Shown here: positions 3,888-5,531 of the stretch, in pieces
Position numbering within the stretch: position 1 is the stretch's first letter
How the letters are laid out: every line of letters starts with the position of its first letter
Program-made: the position numbers and the translations under genes
Notes under the pieces: generated by a model
Database searches by the model: none
Seen by the model: only the letters and a program-made list of their open reading frames with translations
What the model was told of the DNA's origin: nothing
DNA from: Bryobacterales bacterium
GTDB taxonomy: Bacteria; Acidobacteriota; Terriglobia; Bryobacterales; Bryobacteraceae
Direction of reading: 5' to 3'
Assembly (NCBI GenBank): GCA_030838885.1
Contig: JAUZEU010000345.1
Location: forward strand, 1 to 5,531
Length of the DNA stretch: 5,531 nucleotides

Positions 3888-5418
3888 ACAGAGCTTCAAT
3901 CAGGCTCGGGCCGGTTTGCCTGATTGCGTCACGGAAATGACTGCTGAACTGACGGGCGGTGGTGGCGCAAGTGGCAGAGACGCTGAGACTCCGGGCAATG
4001 CCTGTCCAGTTCAGGTCCGGGTTGCCGATATCGAGCATGCTTTCGGCTTTTTCACCAAAGCCATGGGCTCCGGTGCGCTGCATCTCTATTTCGAGAATGC
4101 GGTAACGCCGATTCACCAATATCACTGTGACGACATTCAGGTTTTCGCGCGCCATGGTCCAGAGGGACTGCGGCGTGTACATGCCGCTGCCGTCGCCTTC
4201 GAGCGCGACCACCTTCCGACCGGGGCAGCCGATCGCGGCACCGGTGGCTACGGGAAGTCCCTGGCCGATGGAGCCTCCGGTGACGGGCATGAACTCGTGG
4301 CCCGCGGCGGACTTCAGGTGATCGAGTATTTTACCCGCGGAGGACACCATCTCATCCGATACGAGGGAGTTTTCGGGCAGGAGTGCCGCGAGGGTGAGGC
4401 CGATGTGATCGAGCGTGAGCCCGACGTCTTCCATGGGGGCTTTGGGAATTGCAATGGAGGGAAGGACGACTGGAGGGAGTCCCTCGGCGAGGGCTTCCAG
4501 CGCGGCCGTTCCGTCTTCGCCACGAGCCGCGAGGACGAAATCGCGGCAGGAGTCGGAGGTCATATAGCTGGGCGTAGAAGGATAGGCGAAGAACGATACA
4601 GGCCTCTCGGCTTCCACCAGAATCAGGTTTTGAATATCTGCCAAAAACGGCAGCGCGGCTTCGGGGAAATAGGGGACCTGAGGGGCCGGATAGAACGCGC
4701 GTCCTGAGGCGATCTTTGCTACGTTGCGCGCGGTGATGATGCGCGTTCCGGTGGCTGCCGAGATTCGGCCGGCGGCTTTCAGCGCTCGTTCGTTGACGGA
4801 CTTACCGCCCAGAAGGATGGCTGTACCCGGCTCGCGCAATAACCTGGCGGCGGCATCGAGAGCCTGGTTGCAGGGGAAGGGAACTGCCAGCGGCGCGATG
4901 GATTGACCGAGAATTTCAGTCTTAGACCAGGAGTAATCGGCGGGGACGATGAGGGTGGCGACCTCGCCGGGTGGTCCCCAGGCGGCGGCTATGGTCTCGG
5001 CTGTGGCTGGGCCGATATCATCCGCGCTTTGCGCCGTGCGGACATGGTTTGAAACGGTGCGGGCGAACGCCTGGATGTCTGAGGTGAGCGGCGCTTCCAC
5101 TTTGAGATGCGGGGTGGCGTGTTCGCCTACGATGCAGACGACAGGCGAGCGGGCTTTGCGTGCATTATGGAAATTTGAGAGGCCGTTGGCGAGACCGGGG
5201 CCGAGGTGCAGAAGGGTGGCGGCGGGGCGACCGGTCGCCCGTGCATACCCGTCGGCAGCACCGGAACAGACGCCTTCGAACAGACAGAGGACGCTGCGCA
5301 AGCCGGGGACACGATCGAGCGCCGCTATGAAGTGCATCTCCGACGTGCCGGGATTCATGAAGCAGGTATCGACTCCACCAGCCAGGAGAGTTCGTAAGAG
5401 ACTTTCAGCGCCCGTCAT
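3880..5418 (-). CDS. Thiamine-diphosphate-dependent 2-oxoacid decarboxylase/acetolactate synthase-like enzyme
   Basis: The complete 512-residue protein has the three-domain order of the pyruvate oxidase/benzoylformate decarboxylase superfamily. The N-terminal pyrimidine-binding domain (about 1-165) has NPGTSEMHF with Ser26, the cofactor-activating Glu48 in CLFEGVCSGAADGYAR, and His71 in LHLGPG. These positions match Ser26, Glu47 and His70 of Pseudomonas benzoylformate decarboxylase. A central domain spans about 180-320. The C-terminal diphosphate-binding domain (about 330-512) has VTGGSIGQGLPVATGAAIG and the GDG motif at 408-410, ending in VNRRY at 435-439 where many relatives have NN. The second active-site His of benzoylformate decarboxylase (His281) has no obvious counterpart. 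The length fits decarboxylase-type members (about 510-550) rather than valine-pathway acetolactate synthase (about 560-600). It is probably a soluble catabolic or specialised enzyme; the substrate is unknown. The ATG 5416-5418 has only a weak ribosome binding site, but no other start fits the family's N-terminus. No frameshift is seen. Confidence 0.9.
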   Translation of the reverse strand: MTGAESLLRTLLAGGVDTCFMNPGTSEMHFIAALDRVPGLRSVLCLFEGVCSGAADGYARATGRPAATLLHLGPGLANGLSNFHNARKARSPVVCIVGEHATPHLKVEAPLTSDIQAFARTVSNHVRTAQSADDIGPATAETIAAAWGPPGEVATLIVPADYSWSKTEILGQSIAPLAVPFPCNQALDAAARLLREPGTAILLGGKSVNERALKAAGRISAATGTRIITARNVAKIASGRAFYPAPQVPYFPEAALPFLADIQNLILVEAERPVSFFAYPSTPSYMTSDSCRDFVLAARGEDGTAALEALAEGLPPVVLPSIAIPKAPMEDVGLTLDHIGLTLAALLPENSLVSDEMVSSAGKILDHLKSAAGHEFMPVTGGSIGQGLPVATGAAIGCPGRKVVALEGDGSGMYTPQSLWTMARENLNVVTVILVNRRYRILEIEMQRTGAHGFGEKAESMLDIGNPDLNWTGIARSLSVSATCATTARQFSSHFRDAIRQTGPSLIEALLE

Positions 5419-5476
5419 TTATGCAATCCGTCTGAAATCCCGCAAGGGTCATCGTGGAACAGAATACTATGGCTTA
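5419..5476. promoter_or_regulatory. Divergent intergenic region between the thiamine-diphosphate enzyme and crotonase genes
   Basis: Only 58 bases separate the two outward-facing starts, so both promoters must overlap here or lie inside the opposite gene. I cannot assign clear -35/-10 pairs. A perfect 12-bp palindrome, AACGAATTCGTT, lies at 5480-5491 across the first codons of the crotonase gene and might be an operator half or chance. Confidence 0.35.
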
Positions 5477-5531
5477 GTGAACGAATTCGTTAAGATCGAC
5501 ATCCACGGTGACATTGCAGTCATTACCATCG
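5477..5531 (+). CDS. Crotonase family (enoyl-CoA hydratase/isomerase), N-terminus only
   Basis: A GTG at 5477 opens 18 codons to the right edge, VNEFVKIDIHGDIAVITI. The alternation with IAVITI at residues 13-18 is the standard first beta-hairpin of crotonases, which typically continue with (D/N)xPxxxNAL. The family hydrates or isomerises acyl-CoA thioesters. It could equally be the hydratase half of a longer FadB/FadJ-type fusion. The GTG start is favoured because an ATG at 5469 reads into a stop after two codons (TAG at 5475-5477) and no other in-frame start fits. The ribosome binding site is weak (GGAAC near 5457). It is divergent from the thiamine-diphosphate enzyme gene, which suggests shared regulation and possibly a common acid-degradation route; that last point is inference. 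Confidence 0.65.
   Translation, partial: MNEFVKIDIHGDIAVITI

Noticed and set aside
3916..4707. A 263-codon open frame on the plus strand
   Set aside because: It lies entirely antisense to the intact thiamine-diphosphate enzyme gene, is rich in Gly, Arg and His, and has no family resemblance. It is a shadow of a high-GC gene.
1..5531. CRISPR array, tandem repeats, riboswitch or retron-like RNA
   Set aside because: No regularly spaced direct repeats, conserved aptamer motifs or reverse transcriptase motifs were seen anywhere in the window.

Overview
The window looks like a decayed accessory region of a moderately GC-rich soil-type bacterium. Next to it lies one intact metabolic gene. I lean towards Acidobacteriota (Bryobacter/Solibacter-like) because the gene remnants and the small charged helical protein at 2442-2765 resemble proteins I associate with that phylum. 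That placement is inference and no marker gene is present to settle it.

Positions 1-1000 are a gene graveyard. A short-chain dehydrogenase (SDR) remnant on the minus strand runs off the left edge. Directly upstream of it is the C-terminal end of a TetR-type regulator, and the first third of the SDR is missing at the junction. Facing right are the C-terminal half of a second SDR and then a 4-oxalocrotonate-tautomerase-like gene with its ribosome binding site. Both are broken by small indels.

Positions 1000-1850 hold a complete tRNA-Leu(UAA) on the minus strand with an encoded CCA. It is bracketed by mobile-element debris. On its 3' side is an internally deleted IS21-type IstB ATPase gene. On its 5' side is a 151-codon ORF that has a good ribosome binding site and a signal peptide, but whose second half is the frame-scrambled catalytic end of a tyrosine integrase.

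Positions 1850-3640 are poorly readable. They contain two coding-like fragments without a recognised family (1868-2017 plus, 2193-2426 minus), one plausible intact small gene (2442-2765 plus), a weak small ORF (3171-3350 plus) and a possible IS21-like end near 3389. I see nothing reliable in 2018-2192 or in most of 2766-3170 and 3351-3642.

Positions 3640-5531 are in better condition. A small single-pass membrane protein gene converges on an intact 512-residue thiamine-diphosphate enzyme of the benzoylformate decarboxylase/acetolactate synthase-like group. That gene is divergent from the start of a crotonase (enoyl-CoA hydratase/isomerase) gene cut by the right edge. A 2-oxoacid decarboxylase-like enzyme beside a crotonase suggests carboxylic or aromatic acid catabolism, but the substrate cannot be read from the sequence. 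I found no convincing new system. The best leads are the signal-peptide/integrase chimera, the deletion junctions, and the question of whether the many homopolymer frameshifts are biological.
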